A stretch of 5,394 nt of DNA from Anaerolineae bacterium (GCA_021159805.1 JAGHDT010000139.1:1-5394), one strand, 5' to 3'. Shown: positions 1 to 5,391, counted from the stretch's first letter. The notes: a model not told the origin generated them from the sequence alone. Program-made: numbers and translations.

Positions 1-2
1 CA

Positions 3-227
3 CTTCACATTGCCGACAACGAGGGCGAATTCGACCAGCATCTCATGCCGTACGGGAGAGGGACCGTTGACTGGGATGACGTGATGGCAGGGCTGTCCCA
101 GATTGAATACTCAGGACTGTTCAACATGGAGATACCGGGCGAGATTCGGGCTCCGTTGGCTGTGAAGCGCATGAAACTTGGGTACGCCAAGCAGGTGGCG
201 GAGTACATGCTCGGGAAGCAGGAGTAA
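3..227 (+). CDS. Sugar phosphate isomerase/epimerase, C-terminal fragment (TIM-barrel, AP-endonuclease-2-like)
   Basis: The frame is open from the window edge, so the start lies upstream; 74 codons remain before a TAA stop at 225-227. The visible protein begins LHIADNEGEFDQH and continues PYGRGTVDWDDV, then GLFNMEIPGE. In the xylose-isomerase-like TIM-barrel superfamily this pattern (H-x-x-D-N near the metal centre, a 'PG/YG-x-G-x-x-DW' segment, then an 'L-x-x-E' strand) marks the last two beta strands. His-4 and Asp-6 of the fragment, and the Glu in NMEIPGE, are candidate metal ligands. Family members isomerise or epimerise keto-sugars or inositol derivatives in the cytoplasm; the substrate cannot be told from this fragment. 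The tail after the last strand is a short helical stretch ending MLGKQE. No partner gene follows on the same strand for 1.5 kb, so it is probably the last gene of its unit. Family assignment is fairly sure; specificity is unknown. Confidence 0.8.
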   Translation, partial: LHIADNEGEFDQHLMPYGRGTVDWDDVMAGLSQIEYSGLFNMEIPGEIRAPLAVKRMKLGYAKQVAEYMLGKQE

Positions 228-390
228 CGTAGTCTGGCCTCCATTGCCAATCGGGTACGTGTGCCGATCTCATTTGTCAACACGCAATCCAGAAATACCG
301 ATGTGGAATCTGCTCCACCTGTGCTACCCTTGTGGGGTATCGATGCCGTGTCGTGTGTTTGATCAGGCCGTGGTTCACTTGGTCCATTGA

Positions 391-454
391 GATGGAGCTC
401 TCACTTATTCTGCCCCTTTTGTGGTCCATGATGTGGGGGGTCACTTCAGACAAC
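391..454. repeat. Diverged direct repeat, copy A (possible insertion-sequence end)
   Basis: This copy aligns by hand with copy B at 1342-1406 at about three quarters identity. Shared blocks are TGCCCCTT, GGTCCA and GGGGTCACTT. Read on the minus strand it starts GTGACCCC, then TGGACC, then AGGGGCA and GAGAGCTCCA. A terminal 'TGACC...TGGACC' followed some tens of bases later by a transposase start is the layout of IS21-like and related insertion-sequence ends. The element identity is inference from end architecture only, since no transposase is legible beside it. Confidence 0.55.
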
Positions 455-479
455 TTGTCCCCGTTGAGGGAGGGCCAAT

Positions 480-538
480 CTACATGAGATGTGCATGTAG
501 GCCGGGTTCCCCTGTGAGGACAAGCTGTCGCGCCCGGC
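480..538 (+). other. Folded patch: hairpin plus possible three-way junction
   Basis: CTACATG (480-486) and CATGTAG (494-500) form a perfect 7-bp stem with a 7-nt loop. Directly after it, GCCGGG (501-506) can pair with CCCGGC (533-538). The enclosed 26 bases hold a 4-bp hairpin, GACA-AGC-TGTC, and a small CCT/AGG hairpin. Together these would give a coaxial stem and a three-way junction. The individual short stems could be chance; two perfect stems side by side are less likely to be. No promoter or partner gene identifies it. Confidence 0.35.
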
Positions 539-1048
539 TGTCTGGCGGACGCTGCTCGCCGCATTTTCGTGCTTGCGTGGTATGCTGATGCGCATGACGT
601 CTGCTTCGAAAACAAGCCTCACCTAGCGACGAACAGGGACCATCGCAGTTCGGGGAAGGCCCTTGTAGAAGGTAGTCGTGAAGTTGCGGCAACGGGGGCG
701 ATAAATACCGTATCGGTGGTGTCACGATCCACGCTTGGCCGCCGCCGAGGGCCTATCCACAGTCGGGCTGTTGCGGCCTCCGTGCATACGCAGCGGACTT
801 GTCGTTCCGAATGGGTCCTGCAGGTCACTTGCGCTGCAGAGAGTCAACATGAGGAATCTTGTGCCCCAGAACTACCACATCCTCGCAGGACGAGATCCCG
901 CACTTCGGTCACGTGGAAAGCTGGCTGTGCTTATGATCCGTCTGGGACGACAGCCCACACGTGTCTGTAGCCAAATGCGACAGCCTGGGTATCCGGAGTG
1001 GATCGTGGACGGGTGGTCACCGCTACGACGCCTTCCGCAACGACAGAC

Positions 1049-1220
1049 GGCTCCGTCGGAGCCTGAAGTGCGCCGTCCTGGTGACAGGACGTACGTGTGT
1101 CAACAAGAGCCCAGTACAGACGTGCCGGTGGCACGTCTTCTGGGGCGACCAGGACTGCGGCTGGTGGCGCAGTCACCACGGAAGACGATCCTGCGAACTC
1201 TCGAGTTCGCAGGATCGTCT
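1049..1220 (+). other. Hairpin-dense segment, possible structured RNA or recombination substrate
   Basis: Five consecutive perfect stems with short loops fill about 170 bases: GGCTCC/GGAGCC with a 3-nt loop (1049-1063); CGTCCTG/CAGGACG with a GTGA tetraloop of the GNRA type (1074-1091); a 9-bp stem with a 3-nt loop (1118-1138; core GACGTGCC/GGCACGTC); GACTGCG/CGCAGTC with an 8-nt loop (1153-1174); and an 18-bp stem with a 2-nt loop (1183-1220). Long-range pairs are also available: CCGTCTG 938-944 with CAGACGG 1044-1050, CACCAC 1174-1179 with GTGGTG 1254-1259, and GTGCGCA 1247-1253 with TGCGCAC 1285-1291. A hairpin series like this is unlikely in unselected sequence. I recognise no named RNA family, riboswitch or attC site, and found no clear promoter for it. 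Confidence 0.45.
1183..1220. repeat. 38-bp near-perfect palindrome (18-bp arms, 2-bp centre)
   Basis: The left arm (1183-1200) reads AGACGATCCTGCGAACTC. The right arm (1203-1220) is its exact reverse complement, and the two are separated only by TC. The match stops abruptly at both ends (A at 1182 against G at 1221). No T-run follows on either strand, so it is not a normal intrinsic terminator. A perfect inverted repeat with almost no spacer would extrude as a cruciform or fold as a long hairpin. It could be a resolvase or protein-binding site, the tip of a folded RNA, or a fold-back artefact of sequencing or assembly. Confidence 0.85.
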
Positions 1221-1341
1221 GTACGGCAGAATAAGATGCCTGTCCGGTGCGCAGTGGTGTGCATCGATCAGGTCAATATTGGCATGCGCACGCCATAGGC
1301 CCTGGTGAAGTTCCTCAAGGCACGGTAACCTTCGTCTGTTA

Positions 1342-1406
1342 GGCTGGAACTCTTACTTGCTTTGCCCCTTAGCGGTCCAGGATATGTGGGGTCACTTTAG
1401 GGCAAC
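1342..1406. repeat. Diverged direct repeat, copy B (possible insertion-sequence end)
   Basis: This is the partner of copy A, in the same orientation and about 950 bp downstream. On the minus strand it reads GTGACCCCACATATCCTGG, then ACCGCTAAGGGGCA, then AGAGTTCC. The similarity to copy A carries on weakly beyond the core, to about 1310. There the minus strand can be read as SLTDEGYRALRNF before a stop soon after, faintly like the N-terminus of IstA-type transposases (a 'TDEQ-Y-R-x-L-R' opening). That reading is a suggestion only. Two copies of the same end in the same direction mean the pair does not bound one intact element. Confidence 0.55.
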
Positions 1407-1715
1407 GACTGTTTGTTGACTGGCACATGACCTGGTTCAATGACTGGGCGGAGAGAAACCTATGACGCAGGTATCCGACGAATGCTACTGCTCAACAATC
1501 GTGTGAACGCCGGCTGTGAAATGCGGAGCGTTTCGCTATGATTACCTCTATCGCCTAGTATCTCTTTGGACGCGAAATTCCATTTCTGTCAGAAGCGAGA
1601 CAAGCTCCCAACGTAGGAATCTAGGCACACGACCGCCAATGCAGCAGCTGAGGCTCCAATGTCTGCTCGCATACGTTTGGCCCCAAACAAGGTATGCGGC
1701 GACCGAAGTGCACTG

Positions 1716-1737
1716 CTAACATGTCGTGTGATGTTAG
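1716..1737. promoter_or_regulatory. Inverted repeat abutting the R-M promoter, possible operator
   Basis: CTAACAT (1716-1722) and ATGTTAG (1731-1737) form a perfect 7-bp inverted repeat with an 8-nt spacer. The right arm ends three bases before the -35 box at 1741. The size and position fit a dimer-binding operator acting on the methyltransferase promoter. No controller (C) protein gene is present, so the binder could be the methyltransferase itself or a host regulator. With no T-run after it, a terminator is less likely. Confidence 0.4.
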
Positions 1738-1740
1738 GAG

Positions 1741-1768
1741 TTGGCACAACGGCGTTCTGCACTACAAT
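1741..1768 (+). promoter_or_regulatory. Sigma70-type promoter of the restriction-modification operon
   Basis: A -35 box TTGGCA (1741-1746, one mismatch to TTGACA) and a -10 box TACAAT (1763-1768, one mismatch to TATAAT) are separated by 16 bp. Transcription should begin near 1775, giving a leader of roughly 40 nt to the methyltransferase ATG at 1814. It lies just upstream of the operon and is oriented correctly. Confidence 0.6.
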
Positions 1769-1798
1769 GTCAGTGTCGTCGTCTGTGCTGTGGTGTGA

Positions 1799-1804
1799 TT
1801 GGAG
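1799..1804 (+). promoter_or_regulatory. Ribosome binding site of the methyltransferase
   Basis: TTGGAG stands 9 bases before ATG 1814 and favours that start. The TTG at 1799 lies inside this site and has no SD of its own. The next in-frame ATG, at 1832, has no SD at good spacing. Confidence 0.6.
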
Positions 1805-1813
1805 CATATTACT

Positions 1814-2704
1814 ATGGTAGACGAAGCTTTGATGCAACCTGCGCTGATCTTCTCTGAGATCTCCGAGAGGTCAGTGGTCTATTGCGGCGATGCCCTCGAT
1901 GTGCTAGGTGGGCTTCCGTCCTGCTCCGCCCAAGCCGCCATCACTTCGCCCCCGTACTGGGGCCTACGCGATTACGCCGATCCCGGTCAGATCGGGGCGG
2001 AAGATGATGTAGATGACTACATCACCAACCTTGTCGCTGTGTTTCACGAGCTGCGTCGTGTTCTGCGAGATGATGGTACCTTTTGGCTCAACATTGGCGA
2101 CAGCTACACCAGTGGGAATCGGCGGTGGCGTGCACCCGACAGGAAGAACCCCGCCAGAGCAATGTCCTATCGTCCTCCCACTCCGGACGGTCTGAAACCT
2201 AAGGACCTTGTTGGCGTCCCGTGGCGTCTCGCCTTTGCTCTGCAGGCGGATGGCTGGTATCTGAGAAGTGAGATCATCCGGCACAAACCCAATGCCCACC
2301 CGGAAAGCGTTAAGGACCGTCCGACGCGTGCGCACGAGAACTTGTTTCTCTTGAGCAAGAGTGAGCAGTACTACTATGACTACATGGCCAACAGAGAACG
2401 CGGCGTGAATGGCAGGCCCCGGAACCGACGAACTGTATGGAGCATCAACACGGAACCACTGTCCGAGGCTCACTTCGCTACCTATCCTACGAAGCTTGTG
2501 GCGCCGTGCATCGCAGTCAGCACCCGCGTGGGTGACTGTGTTCTGGATCCGTTCTTTGGCTCTGGAACTACGGGCTTGGTAGCCGCGATGATGGGGCGGA
2601 GCTTCGTCGGGATCGACCTGAAACCGGAGTACATAGCGATAGCGCGGAGGCGGCTGGCTGCACAAGGCTATGGATTCAGCATTATCATGGGTGAGGAGGT
2701 CTGA
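1814..2704 (+). CDS. Type II DNA methyltransferase, beta class, probably N4-cytosine specific
   Basis: The 296-residue protein transfers a methyl group from S-adenosylmethionine to a base in a short DNA site, protecting the host from the endonuclease encoded next. Catalytic motif IV, TSPPYWGLRDY, is near the N-terminus (SPPY at about residues 45-48), and the SAM-binding motif I, DPFFGSGTT, is near the C-terminus (about 245-253), followed by FVGIDLKPEY. This IV-then-I order defines the beta class, and SPPY rather than DPPY/NPPY is the usual mark of N4-cytosine enzymes. The middle segment GWYLRSEIIRHKPNAHPES, then RPTRAHENLFLLSKSEQYYYD, is typical of this group; the target recognition region should lie between the motifs. 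The length is normal and no key motif is missing. The start ATG was chosen for its SD (TTGGAG). N6-adenine activity cannot be excluded from sequence alone. The recognition site CCCGGG is inferred only from the partner endonuclease. Confidence 0.92.
   Translation: MVDEALMQPALIFSEISERSVVYCGDALDVLGGLPSCSAQAAITSPPYWGLRDYADPGQIGAEDDVDDYITNLVAVFHELRRVLRDDGTFWLNIGDSYTSGNRRWRAPDRKNPARAMSYRPPTPDGLKPKDLVGVPWRLAFALQADGWYLRSEIIRHKPNAHPESVKDRPTRAHENLFLLSKSEQYYYDYMANRERGVNGRPRNRRTVWSINTEPLSEAHFATYPTKLVAPCIAVSTRVGDCVLDPFFGSGTTGLVAAMMGRSFVGIDLKPEYIAIARRRLAAQGYGFSIIMGEEV
2694..2700 (+). promoter_or_regulatory. Strong ribosome binding site of the endonuclease, inside the methyltransferase 3' end
   Basis: AGGAGGT lies within the last codons of the methyltransferase gene, 5 bases before GTG 2706. 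This near-consensus SD fixes the endonuclease start at that GTG rather than the in-frame ATG at 2670, which lies inside the methyltransferase gene with no comparable SD. It suggests translational coupling between the two genes. Confidence 0.75.
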
Positions 2705-2705
2705 G

Positions 2706-3659
2706 GTGGCGACATTCCCCGTGCTGCCCCCCACGCTGCAACTGAGCTTTTCCGGTCGTCTTGAGAGGGCCAAGAGGACTTACCTTCTGCCGGCTCTGCT
2801 GAATGAAGTGGCCCGTCTTGACATCGGGAGGCTCGATCAGGAGCTCATTAGCGTCGCTGGGCGCGATCGATTGGCCTTCGTTGCCCGCAGTGGTCTGCGC
2901 GGCGAGTTGGTTTTCCCTGTTCCCTACCTGCTGCAGTCGAATCCCGCGCTGCTGGGCTACTATCGTCTACTCCTCGGATTCTCTCAGAAGCAGTTCTACG
3001 TGAGCCCATTCGGACGCTTCAGACGTTTGGAGGCGGCCGGCGTGCTGACGCCGGCTACGTCTGAGCTGCTGCGTCCTCTGTGCGATAGTCTAGCCGAGAG
3101 TGCGTGGATGCTAGTAAACGGGTTGCCGAGCCTGTCTCAACAGCTCCTTAACTCGTTGACGTTGCTGACCCTGGGGCCGCAGTTTCGTGGGTCGCGAAAC
3201 GTGGGTTTGGGGGCCGATGCCGTGCGGTTGGTCTTCACGCTAATACGATCCATAGCGGCAGGATCCGTGGTAAGCGAGGACAGCTCGCATCTCGAAATCC
3301 GGAGCGCTGCCCAACGGCTGTACATCATTGAGTTCGCACCAGACCCAGATATCGCCCTGCGGCAGGTCCTGGCAGATGGCTCTCCGCGCAACCGCCTGGC
3401 AATCGAGGTCAAGGGCGGCACCGACTTCTCGAATATCCACAACCGACTTGGGGAAGCAGAGAAGAGCCACCAGAAGGCCAAGGCCGTAGGCTTCACCCAG
3501 TTCTGGACTGTTGTCAATATTCCGGATTTAGACTCAAGTGTCTGGCATCGGGAGACACCAACGACGAACGAGCTGTTCTATTTGGGCAGTATAGTCGATC
3601 CAAGGAGCAGCGAACACCTCCGGTTCAGAGAGTATCTGATTGCGGAACTCGGTATCTGA
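2706..3659 (+). CDS. Type II restriction endonuclease, probable XcyI/Cfr9I family (PD-(D/E)XK)
   Basis: This 317-residue protein is the cutting partner of the upstream methyltransferase; its GTG start follows the methyltransferase TGA by a single base. The likely active site is AIEVKGGTD (E234, K236), with an acidic cluster IIEFAPDPD (E209, D213, D215) some 20 residues earlier, the arrangement of a PD-(D/E)XK metal-dependent nuclease. After it comes NIHNRLGEAEKSHQKAK, which with LGYYRLLLGFSQKQFY (residues 83-98) and the 'LLPALLNEVARLDI' opening reminds me of the XcyI family. Those enzymes cut C^CCGGG and pair with N4-cytosine methyltransferases, as here. The family match is from memory of the pattern, without a search. 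The endonuclease role is secure from the active site and operon position; the exact specificity is not. It shows no truncation or frameshift. Expression after the methyltransferase on one mRNA would help protection precede cutting. Confidence 0.75.
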   Translation: MATFPVLPPTLQLSFSGRLERAKRTYLLPALLNEVARLDIGRLDQELISVAGRDRLAFVARSGLRGELVFPVPYLLQSNPALLGYYRLLLGFSQKQFYVSPFGRFRRLEAAGVLTPATSELLRPLCDSLAESAWMLVNGLPSLSQQLLNSLTLLTLGPQFRGSRNVGLGADAVRLVFTLIRSIAAGSVVSEDSSHLEIRSAAQRLYIIEFAPDPDIALRQVLADGSPRNRLAIEVKGGTDFSNIHNRLGEAEKSHQKAKAVGFTQFWTVVNIPDLDSSVWHRETPTTNELFYLGSIVDPRSSEHLRFREYLIAELGI

Positions 3660-3840
3660 GGGACAGTGCTGAAGCTGTTTGGCAGTGCGTGAAGGTGCTG
3701 AAGCAACGCAATTCCAGATACCGCAGTGGCCGAGTACATCCCGTCTCCGCCGGAGTTGTACCGGATGACATTGCGGGAGCTTTTCGGAAGTAGCTCTGCT
3801 GCGCGACAGCGATCGGGGTCACCTTGATCGCCTGCGATCC
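3660..3840. other. Spacer between convergent genes, with weak hairpin and small open frame
   Basis: This 181-bp gap separates the endonuclease stop from the URO-D stop on the opposite strand. GCGATC (3809-3814) and GATCGC (3826-3831) form a 6-bp stem with an 11-nt loop in the place expected for a bidirectional terminator, but no T-run follows. A 10-bp direct repeat GTGCTGAAGC occurs at 3666-3675 and 3695-3704. An open frame with a possible GTG start runs 3726-3827 (33 codons, including AEYIPSPPELYRMTLREL). It looks oddly protein-like but has no clear SD, and I cannot assign it. Confidence 0.35.
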
Positions 3841-4896
3841 CTAAACTGTTCGTCTGACCTCATGCCCGGCTTCGTAGATGGCAACCACGTTCTCGGGCGG
3901 ACTGACGGCCTGAAGGGCGTGACAAGGGGCCACGATGTCCCCACCATCCTTCCCAAGCACCTCGATGTTGGTGCGCACTTCCTGGCGTACATCTTCGACG
4001 GTCCCGTAAGCGAGGGTCTGCTGGTTGTCGACGCTACCGTGAAAGACCAGCCGCTTACCGAAGTCGCGCTTCAGTCTCTGCCGCTCCATCCCCGCACAGC
4101 GCCACTGGATCGGATTCAGTATATCAACGCCGGCCTCGATCAGATCGGGGATCGCCTTGCGGATGGCACCGTCACTGTGCAGGAACATAAAGGCCCCGTG
4201 CGCGTGTGCCAGCTCGGCAAGCTGCCGGATGCCCGGAACAAAGCGCTTGCGCACGGTTGTGGGAGAACAGAGCAGATCAAGCTGGCTCCCCAGATCATTG
4301 TAGACCGTACCGATGTCGATTCGGCCACACCCGGCCTCGAACCCACGGCGGGCCTTCTCGTAGTGCATGCCGTAGAGCTGTTCCATGCAGTAGAGCACGA
4401 TATCGTGGTTGAGCGCGAAGTCGACAAAGGCCTGCTCTATGCCCCGCAGCCGGGTGTATTGCGTATAAACGCCGGCCAAAGCCAACTGGATCGGCTGGTC
4501 CGCATGCGCCGCGATCTGTTGCGGGATAGTCGTGTAGTTGAACCAGTCTGCACTTGGTCAGACGTAGTCTCCGGCGATCTCATCTACTGTGGCGTACTGC
4601 GCCAGGGGATGATAGACACACTCGCGGTAAGCACCGGTGCCGTAGTCTACCATCTCGAACCGGCAGCCGTATTCGTCGGCATCCGGCTCTACGGGCGGAC
4701 CCACGTAAGCAGGTCCCACGGATATGGGCCGATCGATATGCAGGATCTCGTCCATAGCAGCGACACCGGCGACGCCCAGGTAGTCCATCACCTTGCGCGT
4801 GATCTCCGGCCTGCCCCAGTAGTCCATCGGCACCCGATCGGGTTCCTGATGGTCTAGTACAGCCAGCCACCGTTCACGTGATGTCATCTCAGCCAT
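3841..4896 (-). pseudogene. URO-D superfamily (methyltransferase-like) gene interrupted by an in-frame TGA
   Basis: Read from ATG 4896 to TAG 3841, this is one continuous 351-codon frame of normal family length, except that codon 113 (4560-4558) is TGA. The opening MTSRERWLAVLDHQEPDRVP is the standard start of uroporphyrinogen-decarboxylase-fold proteins of the MtaA/CmuA-like type. The C-terminal half has FLHSDGAIRKAIPDLIEAG, DILNPIQ, LVFHGSVDNQ and VAPCHALQAVSPPENV, all typical. The HemE signature with its RQAGR segment is absent, so this is not the haem enzyme. Relatives are often corrinoid or one-carbon methyltransferases, but the zinc-ligand Cys of 'HSCG' is Asp here (HSDG, about 240-243), so activity is uncertain. 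Around the stop the frame reads AGDYV-stop-PSADWFNY; relatives commonly have Trp there, so a single TGG-to-TGA change explains it. The rest is intact, with its own SD and promoter. It may be a fresh nonsense mutation or a sequence error. Confidence 0.8.
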
Positions 4897-4905
4897 AGCC
4901 CAGAT

Positions 4906-4911
4906 CTCCCC
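4906..4911 (-). promoter_or_regulatory. Ribosome binding site of the URO-D-like gene
   Basis: On the minus strand, GGGGAG stands 9 bases before ATG 4896. It supports that ATG, which also matches the usual family N-terminus, over the ATG three codons downstream. Confidence 0.6.
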
Positions 4912-4967
4912 ACAGCTTGCGGATTACCTTCTTGCCCCTGCCACGCCCTGAAAGGGGATGGTCACGA

Positions 4968-4996
4968 ATACTAGGAGTACCGCCAGAGTCTGTCAA
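4968..4996 (-). promoter_or_regulatory. Sigma70-type promoter of the URO-D-like gene
   Basis: On the minus strand a perfect -35 box TTGACA (4996-4991) is followed, after exactly 17 bp, by the -10 box TAGTAT (4973-4968; four of six consensus bases). Transcription should start near 4961, giving a leader of about 65 nt to ATG 4896. The promoter is still intact although the gene carries a stop codon. Confidence 0.6.
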
Positions 4997-5024
4997 ACGA
5001 GGACGGTCCTGGGTATTGGGGGTC

Positions 5025-5063
5025 CTCCACGTGTTGGGCTGCGAAGGGGCAGAACACGTGGAG
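5025..5063. promoter_or_regulatory. 11-bp inverted repeat upstream of the URO-D promoter
   Basis: CTCCACGTGTT (5025-5035) and AACACGTGGAG (5053-5063) are exact reverse complements separated by 17 bases. Each arm contains the palindrome CACGTG. The near edge is about 28 bp upstream of the -35 box at 4996, a position suited to an activator or a looping repressor. It could instead be the terminator-like hairpin of the transcript arriving from the promoter at 5363-5391, although no T-run follows. Confidence 0.5.
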
Positions 5064-5111
5064 ACACCGTTCACGAGTGGCTGTGCGGAAGCTGCACCAG
5101 GCAGCTCTGAA

Positions 5112-5191
5112 AAATGGGTTTGTTTCGTAATTTGCCTTTCCCTGAGCCTTGGTCTTCTGTTAGCTCGACGCTGGTGACGTCAGTGCAGGGC
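5112..5191. repeat. Tandem repeat core, copy 1
   Basis: This 80-bp core matches copy 2 (5228-5307) at 69 of 80 positions by hand count, with no gap. The first 26 bases, from AAATGGGTTTGTTTCG onward, are identical. The periodicity is 116 bp. Both cores contain GTGACGTC followed by a GTGC. A weaker motif of the type G-Y-G-G-Y-TG-Y-CGCG lies between and beside the cores (near 5077, 5205 and 5321), so the repeat array spans about 5075-5343. Because 116 is not a multiple of three, the conserved block falls in different frames of the minus-strand open frame covering it; the repeat is therefore not a repeated protein domain. Confidence 0.85.
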
Positions 5192-5227
5192 GCAGGGTGA
5201 TAGGGCGGCTGCCGCGAGCGGGTCCGC

Positions 5228-5307
5228 AAATGGGTTTGTTTCGTAATTTGCCTCCCCCTCAGCCCTGGTCTTCGGGTAGCTGGACGCCGGTGACGTCGGT
5301 GCGGAGC
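5228..5307. repeat. Tandem repeat core, copy 2
   Basis: This is the second copy of the 116-bp-period repeat. Eleven substitutions separate it from copy 1, clustered after the identical first 26 bases. On the minus strand the identical block can be read in one frame as ANYETNPF, a peptide I associate, from memory and without a search, with repeat-derived spurious proteins in uncultivated Planctomycetota-like genomes. It is probably one unit of a dispersed non-coding repeat family. Confidence 0.85.
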
Positions 5308-5362
5308 ATCGGCCGGCGGAGTGGTTGCCGCGGGGAGCTTCCTGGAATAGGTCATTGGTTCT

Positions 5363-5391
5363 ATTATACAGGAGATGGGAGGGGGATTCAA
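5363..5391 (-). promoter_or_regulatory. Minus-strand promoter reading into the repeat array
   Basis: On the minus strand, TTGAAT (5391-5386, four of six consensus bases) is followed after exactly 17 bp by a perfect -10 box TATAAT (5368-5363). The start would be near 5356, so the transcript would run through both repeat copies toward the URO-D promoter. No protein-coding gene with a credible SD follows, so its product would be either a repeat RNA or a longer leader of the URO-D gene. Confidence 0.45.

Larger units (their letters stand above)
228..1740. other. 1.5-kb gene-poor region with relic repeats and hairpins
   Basis: No reading frame here, on either strand, gives a protein I recognise. 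The longest open frames overlap each other on both strands, lack convincing ribosome sites, and translate to Arg/Pro/Ser-rich or Cys/His-rich sequence with no domain pattern. What the region does hold is listed separately: two diverged direct repeats (391-454, 1342-1406), a folded patch (480-538), a hairpin-dense segment (1049-1220) and an inverted repeat at its right end (1716-1737). A small hairpin at 303-318 (GTGGA, 6-nt loop, TCCAC) follows the isomerase gene but has no T-run, so it is a poor terminator. Nothing convincing was seen in 1407-1715. The overall picture is of decayed mobile-element DNA. Confidence 0.6.

Noticed and set aside
1049..1220. CRISPR array or integron attC array
   Set aside because: The hairpins differ in sequence and spacing, with no regular direct repeat, no attC-type core sites, and no cas or integrase gene in the window.
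735..1298. 187-codon open frame on the plus strand through the hairpin region
   Set aside because: The translation has no domain pattern and no convincing SD. It overlaps other open frames on both strands and is dominated by inverted-repeat sequence.
1428..1446. tRNA T-arm-like sequence containing GGTTCAA
   Set aside because: The 5-bp T stem does not pair, and no acceptor, D or anticodon arm can be built around it.
2670..2705. Upstream ATG start for the endonuclease, overlapping the methyltransferase
   Set aside because: The GTG at 2706 has a near-consensus AGGAGGT at 5-base spacing. The ATG at 2670 lies inside the methyltransferase gene and has no comparable SD.
1964..2773. 269-codon open frame on the minus strand
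   Set aside because: It is antisense to the methyltransferase, which has clear catalytic motifs, and no recognisable protein results.
3809..3831. Intrinsic bidirectional terminator between the convergent genes
   Set aside because: The stem is only 6 bp with an 11-nt loop and no T-run follows on either strand. It is kept only as a weak hairpin within the spacer entry.
4558..4560. Alternative genetic code (UGA as Trp) or selenocysteine at the URO-D TGA
   Set aside because: The methyltransferase and endonuclease end in TGA, and TGG is used in the same gene. The site matches a Trp rather than a catalytic Cys, and I saw no clear SECIS-like hairpin directly after it.
3862..4857. 331-codon open frame on the plus strand
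   Set aside because: It is exactly antisense to the URO-D-like gene, whose minus-strand translation matches a known family throughout. The antisense frame shows no family pattern.
5071..5391. 106-codon minus-strand open frame over the repeat array
   Set aside because: The two repeat copies are read in different frames (116-bp period) and the composition is low-complexity Pro/Arg/Thr. I take it to be a spurious product of a non-coding repeat.
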